Part shown: positions 1 through 9,143 of the stretch, piece by piece
Layout: each line of letters opens with the position of its first letter
Position numbering within the stretch: position 1 is the stretch's first letter
Assembly: GCF_000621805.1 (NCBI RefSeq)
Contig: NZ_JHXH01000008.1
Location: forward strand, 1 to 64,000
Length of the DNA: 64,000 nt
DNA from: Ruminococcus sp. FC2018
GTDB lineage: Bacteria > Bacillota > Clostridia > Oscillospirales > Ruminococcaceae
Direction of reading: 5' to 3'
Translations under genes and position numbers: made by a program
Notes under the pieces: generated by a model
The model's input: the letters and a program-made list of their open reading frames with translations, nothing else
What the model was told of the DNA's origin: nothing
Database searches by the model: none

Positions 1-128
1 CCTACGCTCTTTTTAGCTTGACCACTTCTACAGAATTATGTTTCCTCGTTTGAAGTTTTGCTAAATTGTAGGTTTCCCGACTAATTCTTTTTCTTAGTCG
101 TTTTCCTCATTTGCATACTTTACTTTCT

Positions 129-152
129 TTGTTATTCAATTTTCAAGATCCA
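129..152 (-). other. 23S rRNA leader processing stem (5' half)
   Basis: On the minus strand this reads TTGAAAATTGAATAAC, nearly the same as the sequence before the 16S gene at 2419-2436. In Firmicutes such a copy precedes each large rRNA and pairs with a complement after it for RNase III-type cleavage. Its partner, and the 23S gene, lie beyond the left edge, so the role is inferred from position and similarity. The rest of 1-270 is rRNA spacer in which I see no gene. Confidence 0.6.
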
Positions 153-270
153 GTCTTGTAACCCTTTCGGATCACAATGAGCACAATGTGGATGAGTCCA
201 CTTGTTTTTCACAAGCTTCCTTTTCCTACATTCTGTCACTTTTTCATCAGCAAGTTTTACCTCACTGTGA

Positions 271-344
<74 letters not shown>

Positions 345-523
345 ATTTTGAATTTGCCTTTAGGCAAATTCAAAACGGGTGAGTTTGACTTCAAGGTCAA
401 CGACCTTGATTTGCTTCGCAAACCGTCAAACGTCACAGGCTTTGCCGATCTATTCTTCAATAGGTCTTTGCCTTTTATGCAACTTCTTTTGGTGTAACAG
501 TTCGTTCCTTAACCTTATCCCTT

Positions 524-599
524 TGGTGGAGATGAGGAGGATCGAACTCCTGACCCCCTGCTTGCAAAGCAGGTGCTCTCCCAGCTGAGCTACACCCCC
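524..599 (-). tRNA. tRNA-Ala (UGC anticodon)
   Basis: The minus strand gives a standard cloverleaf with acceptor GGGGGTG, anticodon loop TTTGCAA (TGC), T arm GAGTTCGATCC and an encoded CCA at the 3' end. It is the first tRNA of the 16S-23S spacer. Only about 160 nt separate it from the end of 16S. Confidence 0.97.
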
Positions 600-679
600 A
601 TACTTCTCAGGGACTCAGGTTTTCCATATGCCTTTTTTCAAGATACTAAAAATACCGACCAAGATCGGTAAACAGTACC

Positions 680-697
680 TTCAAAATTGAACAATAA
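680..697 (-). other. 16S rRNA processing stem (3' half)
   Basis: TTATTGTTCAATTTTGAA on the minus strand is the reverse complement, with one mismatch, of TTGAAAATTGAACAATAA located upstream of 16S (2419-2436, minus strand). The two halves bracket the 16S gene and would form the long stem cut by RNase III during maturation. Confidence 0.65.
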
Positions 698-757
698 CTT
701 CCACTTAACACTTGTCTGACCGAAGTAACGTTTCCTTCTTCAGAAAACATTTCTCCA

Positions 758-2277
<1,520 letters not shown>

Positions 2278-2418
2278 AATTGTATATCAAAGGTACCTCA
2301 GTACCCTTGCTATCCTGTTTGCTCAACTTTTTCTCGCTGTGCGTGCAGACCTTTTTCAGTCTTCTGCTTGACTCTCTTACTTTAATTACTCAAAGTATTT
2401 CCAAGGGTTTCGTTTCGT

Positions 2419-2436
2419 TTATTGTTCAATTTTCAA
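2419..2436 (-). other. 16S rRNA processing stem (5' half)
   Basis: TTGAAAATTGAACAATAA on the minus strand, about 140 nt upstream of 16S and downstream of the rRNA promoter. It is complementary to 680-697 and repeated near 129-152 ahead of 23S. The remaining leader (2278-2496) holds nothing else I recognise. Confidence 0.65.
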
Positions 2437-2496
2437 GATACTGTTTGCTCTCTTCACAGGGCTTTTTTCTTGCCCCCTTCGTGAGAGTGCTTGTAT

Positions 2497-2525
2497 ATTA
2501 TATCACGCCATCTTTCGTTTGTCAA
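2497..2525 (-). promoter_or_regulatory. rRNA operon promoter
   Basis: Minus strand: perfect -35 TTGACA (2520-2525) and perfect -10 TATAAT (2497-2502) with a 17-nt spacer, about 220 nt upstream of 16S. A T/A-rich stretch upstream of the -35 could act as an UP element. Confidence 0.9.
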
Positions 2526-2749
2526 CAACTTTTTTGCGGTTTTTCAATTTTCGTCATAATGCACAAATTCCAGACTCTGCCATCCTTTGCTTTGACTATT
2601 ATCGACAGTTCAGAGCCAAAACCTTTTATTTTGCATTAAAAAATGCATAAAAAAGAATAATCCGGCGGAAAATGCAAAAGTTATTGTCACAGGCAGTTTT
2701 AAAGCTCCCCTGATACAGGGTCTGAGCATTGAACAAGGGAGGAACGAAG

Positions 2750-3430
2750 ATGAAGATTCACAATGGAAAGTACCTGATATGTGCCATTGCCACGGCAATA
2801 CTTACCATAATTATATGCCTATGCGTATATTTTACGGAAAACAAAAGCGTTGCAGCCATATCCCAGGTTGGGTCCAGGGGCAACGAAGTAAGAGCCATTC
2901 AGGAAAGACTGAAGGAGCGTGGACTGTTCAACGTGGGTGTAACGGGCTACTACGGCGAAGTCACCAGAAAGGCTGTGCTGGCGTTTCAGAAGCAGCAGGG
3001 CATAAAACAGACAGGTGTTGCGGGACCTTTGACGCTTAAAGCTTTGGGTATAAGCGTGGGCAGTGTACCTGCTGCGACGTCGTCCAACGTAGCACTTCTT
3101 GCCAGGATAATCTCTGCCGAGGCAAGGGGCGAGCCATATGTAGGGCAGGTCGCTGTGGGAGCGGTGGTTCTCAACCGCATCGAGCACCCCTCCTTCCCCG
3201 ATACGCTTTCGGGGGTAATATACCAGAAGGGTGCATTCACGGCAGTGACCGACGGGCAATTTGACCAGCCGGTGGCGGAGTCTGCATACCGTGCGGCAAA
3301 GGATGCTCTCAACGGCTGGGATCCGACAGGCGGATGCATATACTATTATAATCCGGCGAAAACTTCCAACAAGTTTATTTACTCACGGCCCATAGTGACG
3401 GTCATCGGCAGTCACCGCTTCTGCACGTGA
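2750..3430 (+). CDS. sleB: SleB-type spore cortex-lytic / cell-wall hydrolase
   Basis: Predicted 226-residue membrane-anchored peptidoglycan hydrolase. An N-terminal hydrophobic segment (about residues 8-28) is followed by a PG_binding_1 domain (about 43-100, with GNEVRAIQERL and the FQKQQG core) and a Hydrolase_2/SleB catalytic domain (about 110-226) carrying the SAEARGE motif whose Glu is the expected catalytic residue. SleB enzymes degrade cortex muramic-lactam peptidoglycan during spore germination; related CwlJ/YkvT proteins act on vegetative wall, so spore function is inferred. I chose ATG 2750 over the longer TTG reading frame because GGAGG lies 8 nt upstream of it. It is monocistronic and convergent with htpG. 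Confidence 0.88.
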   Translation: MKIHNGKYLICAIATAILTIIICLCVYFTENKSVAAISQVGSRGNEVRAIQERLKERGLFNVGVTGYYGEVTRKAVLAFQKQQGIKQTGVAGPLTLKALGISVGSVPAATSSNVALLARIISAEARGEPYVGQVAVGAVVLNRIEHPSFPDTLSGVIYQKGAFTAVTDGQFDQPVAESAYRAAKDALNGWDPTGGCIYYYNPAKTSNKFIYSRPIVTVIGSHRFCT

Positions 3431-3464
3431 TACAATTTTTCCGCAACAGGCAGCACACCGCTGT

Positions 3465-3572
3465 CAAGCACGACCCGGCGCAAGCCTCAGTCTTTCGGCG
3501 GGGGATATGTTCCCTGCGCCGAAAGACTGAAATGCCCTCCGCCCGAAGGGCGGAGGGCATGGGTCGTGCTTG
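3465..3572. repeat. Nested three-stem palindromic structure between sleB and htpG
   Basis: An outer 12-bp perfect stem (CAAGCACGACCC 3465-3476 with 3561-3572) encloses two perfect hairpins: a 14-bp stem (3487-3500 with 3517-3530, whose loop can add GGGA/TCCC pairs) and a 13-bp GC-rich stem (3532-3544 with 3548-3560, loop GAA). It starts 34 nt after the sleB stop and ends 11 nt before the htpG stop. It could be a bidirectional terminator, but there is no U-tract and the architecture is more elaborate than usual. Confidence 0.8.
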
Positions 3573-3583
3573 TTAGTGAAACA

Positions 3584-5470
3584 TCAACACATCAAGCCGC
3601 AGACAAGGTTTGCAAACTCCACAGGGTCGTCTATGCTCATTCCCTCGATAAGCAGAGCCTGGTCATACAGCAGCTTTGTGTACTGGGTAAGCTTGTCCTT
3701 ATCGCTTTCAAAAAGCTCCTTGAGCTTGGCGAAGATGGGGTGCTCGGGATTTATCTCCAGCGCCTTTTCCGCCTTTACCTTTTCACCGTTGTTCTGAGGC
3801 ATGGCGTTGAGCACCTTCTCCATTTCGATAGAGATAGGTCCGCCGTCGGAGGACAGGCAGACAGGATGGCTTTTCAGCTTCTTGGACAGCCTTACTGTCT
3901 TTACCTTATCGGAGATAGCCTGCTGCATAAAGGTGAACATATCCTTATTTTCCTCGTCCAGCTTTTTAGCCTGCTCCTTCTCCTCCTCGGTATCAAGGTC
4001 AAGGTCGGCATCGGATATAGACTTGAACTGCTTGTCCTTATATCTCAAAAGGACTTTAAGGGCAAACTCGTCGATATCCTGGGTACAGTAAAGCACCTCG
4101 TATCCCTTTTCCTTTACCTTTTCAAGCTGGGGCAGCATCTCGATGCGCTCCTTGCTCTCGCCGCAGGCATAATAGATGTCCTTCTGGTCCTCCTTCATTC
4201 TCTCTACATACTCATCCAGTGTCACGTTCTTGCCCTCAAAGGAGGATGGGAACATGAGCAGATCCTGGAGCATCTCATTGGCTGCGCCGTAGGACTGGTA
4301 AATTCCGAATTTAAATTGCAGACCGAACACCTTATAGAACTTTTCGTATTTCTCACGGTCGCTCTTCATCAGCTTTTTAAGCTCGTTCTTTATTGCTTTT
4401 TCTAGGTTCTTTTCGATTATTTTAAGCTGTCTGTCGTGCTGAAGAAGCTCACGGGAGATATTCAGCGAAAGGTCCTCGCTGTCTACAACGCCCTTTACAA
4501 AGCTGAAATAATCAGGAAGCAGGTCGGCACACTTATCCATTATCATTACTCCACTGGAGTAAAGCTGCAATCCCTTTTCGTAGTCCTTTGAATAGTAGTC
4601 AAACGGTGCTCTTGCAGGGATATACAGCAGGGCATCGTAGGTTGCCAGTCCCTCTGCCTTGGAGTGGATATGGGTTATAGGCGGCTCATAGTCATAGAAC
4701 TTTTCAACATAGAAATTATTATAGTCCTCTTCCTTCAGCTCGTTTTTGTTCTTTTTCCAGATAGGAGTCATGGAGTTGAGTATCTCCACTGCCTTATGCA
4801 CCTCAGGCTCCTCGTTATCGTCATGATAGTGGGTATGCTCCATTTCCATTCTTATGGGAAATCTGATATAGTCGGAATACTTCTTTACCAGCGACTGTAT
4901 CTGCATGGGGTCGATAAACCGTGAATACTTTTCGTCGTCAGTATCCTCTTTAAGATAGAGTGTGATGGTTGTGCCCACGGTCTGCTTTTCGCAAGGCTCT
5001 ACGGTATAGCCGTCAACGCCGTTGGACTTCCACATAAACGCTTTGTCACTACCGTAAGCCTTTGTTTCCACGGTAACTTCCTTTGCCACCATAAAAGTAG
5101 AATAAAAGCCCACGCCGAACTGTCCGATTATATCAACATCGTCACCAAGGTCGTTTTCCTTCTTGAAGGCAAAGGAACCTGAATTTGCAATAGTTCCCAG
5201 GTTATTCTCCAGCTCGTCCTCGGTCATTCCGATACCGTTATCGGACACGGTAAGTGTACGCTTGTCCTTATCCACAGCAAGGTCAATGGCAAAATCAGAT
5301 TTGTTCATTCCCACAGAGGTGTCTGTGAGAGATTTGAAATAAAGCTTGTCTATGGCGTCGCTGGCATTTGAGATAAGCTCACGGAGAAATATCTCCTTAT
5401 GGGTATAGATGGAGTTTATCATCATATCCAGAAGTCGTTTTGACTCAGCTTTGAACTGTTTGGTTTCCAT
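3584..5470 (-). CDS. htpG: Molecular chaperone HtpG (Hsp90)
   Basis: A 628-residue, full-length cytosolic Hsp90 that binds and hydrolyses ATP to remodel clients. The GHKL ATPase motifs are intact near the N terminus: [24 protein letters not shown] and GQFGVGFYS. The middle domain carries the conserved catalytic-loop region [10 protein letters not shown], and the C-terminal dimerisation domain is present. The first ATG follows an AGGTATGATCC leader. A perfect CIRCE operator and a consensus promoter lie just upstream, so HrcA control is expected. The gene is monocistronic and convergent with sleB, with the three-stem structure between them. Confidence 0.98.
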   Translation of the reverse strand: METKQFKAESKRLLDMMINSIYTHKEIFLRELISNASDAIDKLYFKSLTDTSVGMNKSDFAIDLAVDKDKRTLTVSDNGIGMTEDELENNLGTIANSGSFAFKKENDLGDDVDIIGQFGVGFYSTFMVAKEVTVETKAYGSDKAFMWKSNGVDGYTVEPCEKQTVGTTITLYLKEDTDDEKYSRFIDPMQIQSLVKKYSDYIRFPIRMEMEHTHYHDDNEEPEVHKAVEILNSMTPIWKKNKNELKEEDYNNFYVEKFYDYEPPITHIHSKAEGLATYDALLYIPARAPFDYYSKDYEKGLQLYSSGVMIMDKCADLLPDYFSFVKGVVDSEDLSLNISRELLQHDRQLKIIEKNLEKAIKNELKKLMKSDREKYEKFYKVFGLQFKFGIYQSYGAANEMLQDLLMFPSSFEGKNVTLDEYVERMKEDQKDIYYACGESKERIEMLPQLEKVKEKGYEVLYCTQDIDEFALKVLLRYKDKQFKSISDADLDLDTEEEKEQAKKLDEENKDMFTFMQQAISDKVKTVRLSKKLKSHPVCLSSDGGPISIEMEKVLNAMPQNNGEKVKAEKALEINPEHPIFAKLKELFESDKDKLTQYTKLLYDQALLIEGMSIDDPVEFANLVCGLMC

Positions 5471-5527
5471 TACGGATCATACCTTTCTTTTTTATATTTA
5501 TCCCGTTGGCGGATATTTTACAGAAGA

Positions 5528-5554
5528 TTAGCACTCTCGCTCTTTGAGTGCTAA
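5528..5554 (-). promoter_or_regulatory. CIRCE operator (HrcA-binding inverted repeat)
   Basis: Perfect TTAGCACTC-N9-GAGTGCTAA, placed immediately downstream of the htpG -10 box so that it covers the transcription start. CIRCE is the operator of the heat-shock repressor HrcA. HtpG is not under CIRCE in Bacillus subtilis but is in several Clostridia and other groups. Confidence 0.97.
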
Positions 5555-5558
5555 GACT

Positions 5559-5586
5559 ATTATAATACCTGCGCTGTGAAAATCAA
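5559..5586 (-). promoter_or_regulatory. htpG promoter
   Basis: Minus strand -35 TTGATT (5581-5586), 16-nt spacer, -10 TATAAT (5559-5564), directly upstream of the CIRCE operator. Confidence 0.85.
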
Positions 5587-5732
5587 GGCATAAATGAAAA
5601 TCTTAATATTTTGTTTACATCAGTTTAACATTCCTCCAAAACACACAGCCCCCCTCATAATCCACTTGCATTTTACACATAAGTTGTGTTATAATCATAG
5701 ATAGTTTAATTTCTTTATGGCAGGTGAAGACT

Positions 5733-6740
5733 GTGGAGATTATCCAGACTACGGGAAACGGGGTTAACAGGCGCATGGGCAGGGACTGCACGGTGCTGGG
5801 CTTTCTGCTGCTGTTATACCATTTTACGGCAAAGCTTATGGGCTACGCTTTTTACTACGCAAGCTATGCGGTTATGTCAAAAAAATTCACCCTGAGCTGG
5901 GAGACCATAAGGCAGTATTTCACAGACAACTATGAAACTTACAGTTCCACATCGTTCCAGATGACGGCAAACATTTCCGTTACTCTTGCCACGATACTTG
6001 TTACGCTGCTCACGGCAAGGTTAGCGTTCAGAGTCAATGTTCTGAGTCTTGTGAAGCCAAGCAGCGAAAACGCAAAGACAGGCGTCAAATGGCTGCCCCC
6101 CTGCTTTGTGTTCAACATGGTGTCCTCCACAATAATCGCTTATATCACCAGCGTACTCAACCGTGTGGGGGTCAGTGTTCCCACCTCGGATTTTTCCATT
6201 CACAAACCCTCGGTGGCGGCTGTACTGATACAGATACTGTACGTGGTGATCCTTGCGCCGATCTTTGAAGAGATCATTTACAGGGGGCTTATTATAAAGA
6301 TGCTCTCACCCCACAGCAAGACTGCTGCGGTGCTGGTCTCCGCCCTTGCCTTCGGACTTATGCACGGAAATATCCCTCAGGCGGCTTCCGCATTTGCCAC
6401 AGGTCTTGTTTATGCGATCATCGCTGTGAAGTGCGGTTCTATCGTTCCTACGGTGATAATTCACGGGCTGAACAATCTTATTGTCAACTCCACGGATCTG
6501 CTTGCGGGACTGGGTATAAAGAATATGAACGGGGTCATCAGCCTTATTGAGATATGTATTGGGCTCGCAGGATTCCTTATCTGGTTCACCGGCTACAAGT
6601 ACATGAAATTCGAGACCGAGCGGGACCCTGCCGTGCGCAAGGCTTCGGTACAGAAGGTGCTCACCAGCCCTGTGCTGCTTATCTACCTGCTTTTACAGGT
6701 ATTCTACATCATCTGGGGCATGATCTCGGCTAATTCTTAA
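5733..6740 (+). CDS. CPBP family intramembrane metalloprotease
   Basis: Polytopic membrane protein of about 335 residues with at least seven hydrophobic segments. The CPBP/Abi (CaaX protease and bacteriocin-processing) signature is complete: EEIIYRG, then FGLMHGN about 30 residues later, then a C-terminal HGLNN helix. These supply the Glu-Glu-Arg and His ligands of the type II CAAX protease fold. Members cleave prenylated proteins, process peptides or give bacteriocin immunity; the substrate here is unknown. GTG 5733 is preferred because AGGTGA sits 5 nt upstream; a GTG at 5724 is the alternative. It is alone between the htpG promoter and the next consensus promoter. Confidence 0.85.
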   Translation: MEIIQTTGNGVNRRMGRDCTVLGFLLLLYHFTAKLMGYAFYYASYAVMSKKFTLSWETIRQYFTDNYETYSSTSFQMTANISVTLATILVTLLTARLAFRVNVLSLVKPSSENAKTGVKWLPPCFVFNMVSSTIIAYITSVLNRVGVSVPTSDFSIHKPSVAAVLIQILYVVILAPIFEEIIYRGLIIKMLSPHSKTAAVLVSALAFGLMHGNIPQAASAFATGLVYAIIAVKCGSIVPTVIIHGLNNLIVNSTDLLAGLGIKNMNGVISLIEICIGLAGFLIWFTGYKYMKFETERDPAVRKASVQKVLTSPVLLIYLLLQVFYIIWGMISANS

Positions 6741-6756
6741 CTTATTGTGAAAACGC

Positions 6757-6807
6757 TTGACATTTGATATACTTGGGAATATAATAACCATACCTAAGCG
6801 GTAGGTA
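6757..6807 (+). promoter_or_regulatory. Promoter plus palindromic operator of the ECF S-component gene
   Basis: -35 TTGACA (6757-6762), 17-nt spacer, -10 TATAAT (6780-6785). A perfect palindrome TACCTA-AGCGG-TAGGTA (6791-6807) covers the expected start site. The arms resemble operators of dimeric TetR- or MarR-like repressors, but the regulator cannot be named from this. Confidence 0.8.
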
Positions 6808-6833
6808 ATTATTTATCAAGCGAGGCATTAAAA

Positions 6834-7358
6834 ATGACTATTGCAAAAAAACACAAAGCAAAATTCGGCGCAAACACACAGCTTATCACTCTGTCTGCGG
6901 TGTTTGCAGCTTTGACATATGCGATGACCGCATTTATTCACATACCCACGGCAAAGGGGTACATTCACATTGGAGATGCTGTGGTCTTTATGGCGGCAAG
7001 CCTGCTTCCCAAGCCTTACGCTATGGCATCGGCAGCTGTGGGGGCGGCACTTTCCGACGCACTTTCAGGCTACTGGATATGGGTGCCTGCCACGCTGGTC
7101 ATAAAGGCTCTTACAGCGGCAGCGTTCACTTCAAAAAAGCAAAAGATCATTTGCAGGCGAAATATCCTGGCGCTTTTGGCGGCTTTGCTGCTATGCGTTG
7201 TGGGATACGGGCTTTACGGCGGAGCTGTGATCTACGGTTCGCTGAAGGCAGGATTCATCGACGCCCCCGGTAATATTCTTCAGACCGGCGCAAGCGCACT
7301 GGTCTATATTTCCTTGGGCGCTGCCATGGACAGATCGGGTATCAAGCATAAAATATAA
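6834..7358 (+). CDS. ECF transporter S component
   Basis: A 174-residue integral membrane protein with five to six hydrophobic helices. It has the layout of the substrate-binding S component of group II ECF vitamin transporters: a basic N terminus, an early hydrophobic helix carrying short polar turns (FIHIPTAKG, YIHIGDA) and a cytoplasmic tail of basic residues. Such proteins bind a vitamin or precursor and dock with the shared EcfA/A'/T module, which is not in this window. The substrate is not certain; the HIGDA pattern resembles the thiamine/HMP- and riboflavin-type families. The strong promoter with an operator suggests repression by ligand. A weak hairpin (7362-7396) follows the stop. 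Confidence 0.8.
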   Translation: MTIAKKHKAKFGANTQLITLSAVFAALTYAMTAFIHIPTAKGYIHIGDAVVFMAASLLPKPYAMASAAVGAALSDALSGYWIWVPATLVIKALTAAAFTSKKQKIICRRNILALLAALLLCVVGYGLYGGAVIYGSLKAGFIDAPGNILQTGASALVYISLGAAMDRSGIKHKI

Positions 7359-7421
7359 TGAATATCCGGCAAGGTTGGGACAAAATGCCGGGATATGTAT
7401 ACAGAAATTTTTTGCAGGGAC

Positions 7422-7450
7422 TTGAAATAAAGCGGGAAATATGATATACT
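7422..7450 (+). promoter_or_regulatory. Promoter of the phosphoribosyltransferase gene
   Basis: -35 TTGAAA (7422-7427), 17-nt spacer, -10 TATACT (7445-7450), followed after about 30 nt by AGGAGG. Confidence 0.8.
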
Positions 7451-7494
7451 TTATTGCACAGACAAACCAAAAAGATCAAAAGGAGGCTTTCAAA

Positions 7495-8124
7495 TTGGAA
7501 GATCGTATGCAGACAATCGAATGTCGCAATAACAGCAAGGTGGCTATCGGCGTTATCCCCGGACACTACGCTACAAACCACTCTCACGTTAATTACTATG
7601 TTGCAATGACCTCTATCAAGACCAGTATGAAAATGGCTAACGAGGCTGCAAAGGAGCTTGCGGCTACCTTTGCTTCCACCCACGTTGACACTATCATATG
7701 CCTTGAGGGAACGGAGATACTTGGTGCTTTTCTGGCACAGAGCCTTTCGGAGGCAGGCGTAAACAGCGGTGCGGATATCAACGTTGTTACTCCCGAGCTT
7801 AACGCAGTCAACCAGATGATCTTCCGTGACAACACACAAAAGAAGATCTGGGGCAAGCAGGTTCTTTTGTTCATCTCCTCTGCTTCAACAGGCAAGAGCA
7901 TTGCAAGAGCTGTGGACTGTTTGCAGTACTACAACGGTCACCTTACCGGTGTGGCTGCCATCTTCTCGGCTATCAATGAGTCAAGCGGAGTTGAGGTACA
8001 CTCTCTGTTCAGCGAAAAGGATCTGCCGGATTACAACACCTACCCGGCAAGTGAGTGCCCTATGTGTAAGGCAGGTCAAAAGGTTGACGCACTTATCAAC
8101 AGCTTCGGCTACTCCAAGCTCTGA
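7495..8124 (+). CDS. Orotate phosphoribosyltransferase-like protein
   Basis: A 209-residue cytosolic protein with a type I phosphoribosyltransferase fold. A hydrophobic strand leads into VLLFISSASTGKSIARA, in the place of the PRPP-binding loop (usually VxxVDDxxxTGxT); the acidic pair is replaced by Ser-Ser. This makes the OPRT label doubtful: it may use another base or be a binding protein. A C-terminal CPMC pair could bind metal. I chose TTG 7495 because a perfect AGGAGG (7481-7486) lies 8 nt upstream; the longer frame would begin inside the -10 box. It is monocistronic with its own promoter and terminator. Confidence 0.72.
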   Translation: MEDRMQTIECRNNSKVAIGVIPGHYATNHSHVNYYVAMTSIKTSMKMANEAAKELAATFASTHVDTIICLEGTEILGAFLAQSLSEAGVNSGADINVVTPELNAVNQMIFRDNTQKKIWGKQVLLFISSASTGKSIARAVDCLQYYNGHLTGVAAIFSAINESSGVEVHSLFSEKDLPDYNTYPASECPMCKAGQKVDALINSFGYSKL

Positions 8125-8138
8125 TATTGAATAATTAC

Positions 8139-8167
8139 GGCTGTACGCTTTTGTACAGCCTTTTTTT
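8139..8167 (+). terminator. Rho-independent terminator
   Basis: GGCTGTAC hairpin (8139-8146 with 8153-8160, loop GCTTTT) followed by seven T. Confidence 0.95.
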
Positions 8168-8168
8168 A

Positions 8169-8197
8169 TTGACTTTTGACGGCAAAAGTGGTATACT
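8169..8197 (+). promoter_or_regulatory. Promoter of the glycosyltransferase gene
   Basis: -35 TTGACT (8169-8174), 17-nt spacer, -10 TATACT (8192-8197), directly after the preceding terminator. Confidence 0.8.
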
Positions 8198-8239
8198 TAC
8201 ACTATATGTTGTATGCGGCGGTAAAGGGGTGACGGATAT

Positions 8240-9100
8240 ATGGGTAAAAGCGAATACAAGGTTGGCAGCTACACCCTGTCCCCTTACAGCGTTCTTATGG
8301 AGCTTTGCAAAAGCGAGCTGCCGGAGAATCTGAATTTTTGCCTTGAATCCATGCTTATGCAGAGCTATCCCCCCACGGATCTGGTGCTGGTATGCCGTGA
8401 AGGGCTGAGCTGCGCTTTGAAAATAATAGTAAAGTCCTTTCAGAACGAGTTTAAGGACATGATACATATTGTCACCGCAGGAAAAGACGTATCCGTGGGC
8501 GAGGCGCTCAACATAGGTATGGACAGGTGCAAATGCGAATACATTGTCAGAATGGACAGCGACGATATATCAAAGGAAAACAGGTGCTTAAAGCAGATGA
8601 CGCTGTTTGCCATAAAGCCGGAGCTGGACATTACGGGAACTTTTGTTGAGGAATACGACACAGACGAAAACCGCACTGTTTCCGTAAAAAGAGTACCGGT
8701 GCTTGACAAGGAGATCGTAAAGTATGCAAAGCGGCGCAATCCTTTCAACAGGCAGACTGTGGCTTTCAAAAAGAACGCTGCTCAATCAGTTGGCGGATAC
8801 AGCGATGCACAGATGTTTGAGGACTATGACCTGGTGGTAAAGATGCTTATGAACGGCTCGAAGGGGCAGAACGTACCCGAGGCGCTTGTAAGATACAGGA
8901 TCGACAGACAGACTATCAGGGAACGGGGCAGTTTAAGGCGGACCAAGGCGTTCATAAAGGCACGCAAGCGGTTTCGCAAATACGGATTCTGCACCCTCAG
9001 GGACACGCTCCCGCCGTGCATTGCACAATGTCTGTTATTTATAATGCCCACAGGATTTACAAAGTGGTTCTACAAAAAATTTCTTCGCAGCAGCAAATAA
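8240..9100 (+). CDS. Glycosyltransferase family 2
   Basis: A 286-residue GT-A fold glycosyltransferase. The N-terminal Rossmann-like domain contains YSVLMEL, the acidic SVGEALNIGMDRC segment and the DXD-type metal and nucleotide-sugar site MDSDD (about residues 104-108). The C-terminal region has a conserved FEDYDLVVKM acceptor motif and a basic, hydrophobic tail that may associate with membrane. Such enzymes transfer sugars from UDP- or dTDP-sugars to cell-surface glycans; donor and acceptor are unknown. The start ATG follows GGGGTGA. It stands alone, not in a polysaccharide cluster. Confidence 0.88.
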   Translation: MGKSEYKVGSYTLSPYSVLMELCKSELPENLNFCLESMLMQSYPPTDLVLVCREGLSCALKIIVKSFQNEFKDMIHIVTAGKDVSVGEALNIGMDRCKCEYIVRMDSDDISKENRCLKQMTLFAIKPELDITGTFVEEYDTDENRTVSVKRVPVLDKEIVKYAKRRNPFNRQTVAFKKNAAQSVGGYSDAQMFEDYDLVVKMLMNGSKGQNVPEALVRYRIDRQTIRERGSLRRTKAFIKARKRFRKYGFCTLRDTLPPCIAQCLLFIMPTGFTKWFYKKFLRSSK

Positions 9101-9143
9101 AAAAATGCTCCTTTCGGTAGTGAAAAGAGCATTTTATTTTTTT
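9098..9143. terminator. Bidirectional terminator
   Basis: AAAATGCTC (9102-9110) pairs with GAGCATTTT (9127-9135). A-rich and T-rich flanks allow termination of both the glycosyltransferase (plus) and the dynamin operon (minus), whose last gene stops here. Confidence 0.9.

Noticed and set aside
3566-4405. 279-codon open frame on plus
   Set aside because: Antisense to htpG and starting inside the three-stem structure.
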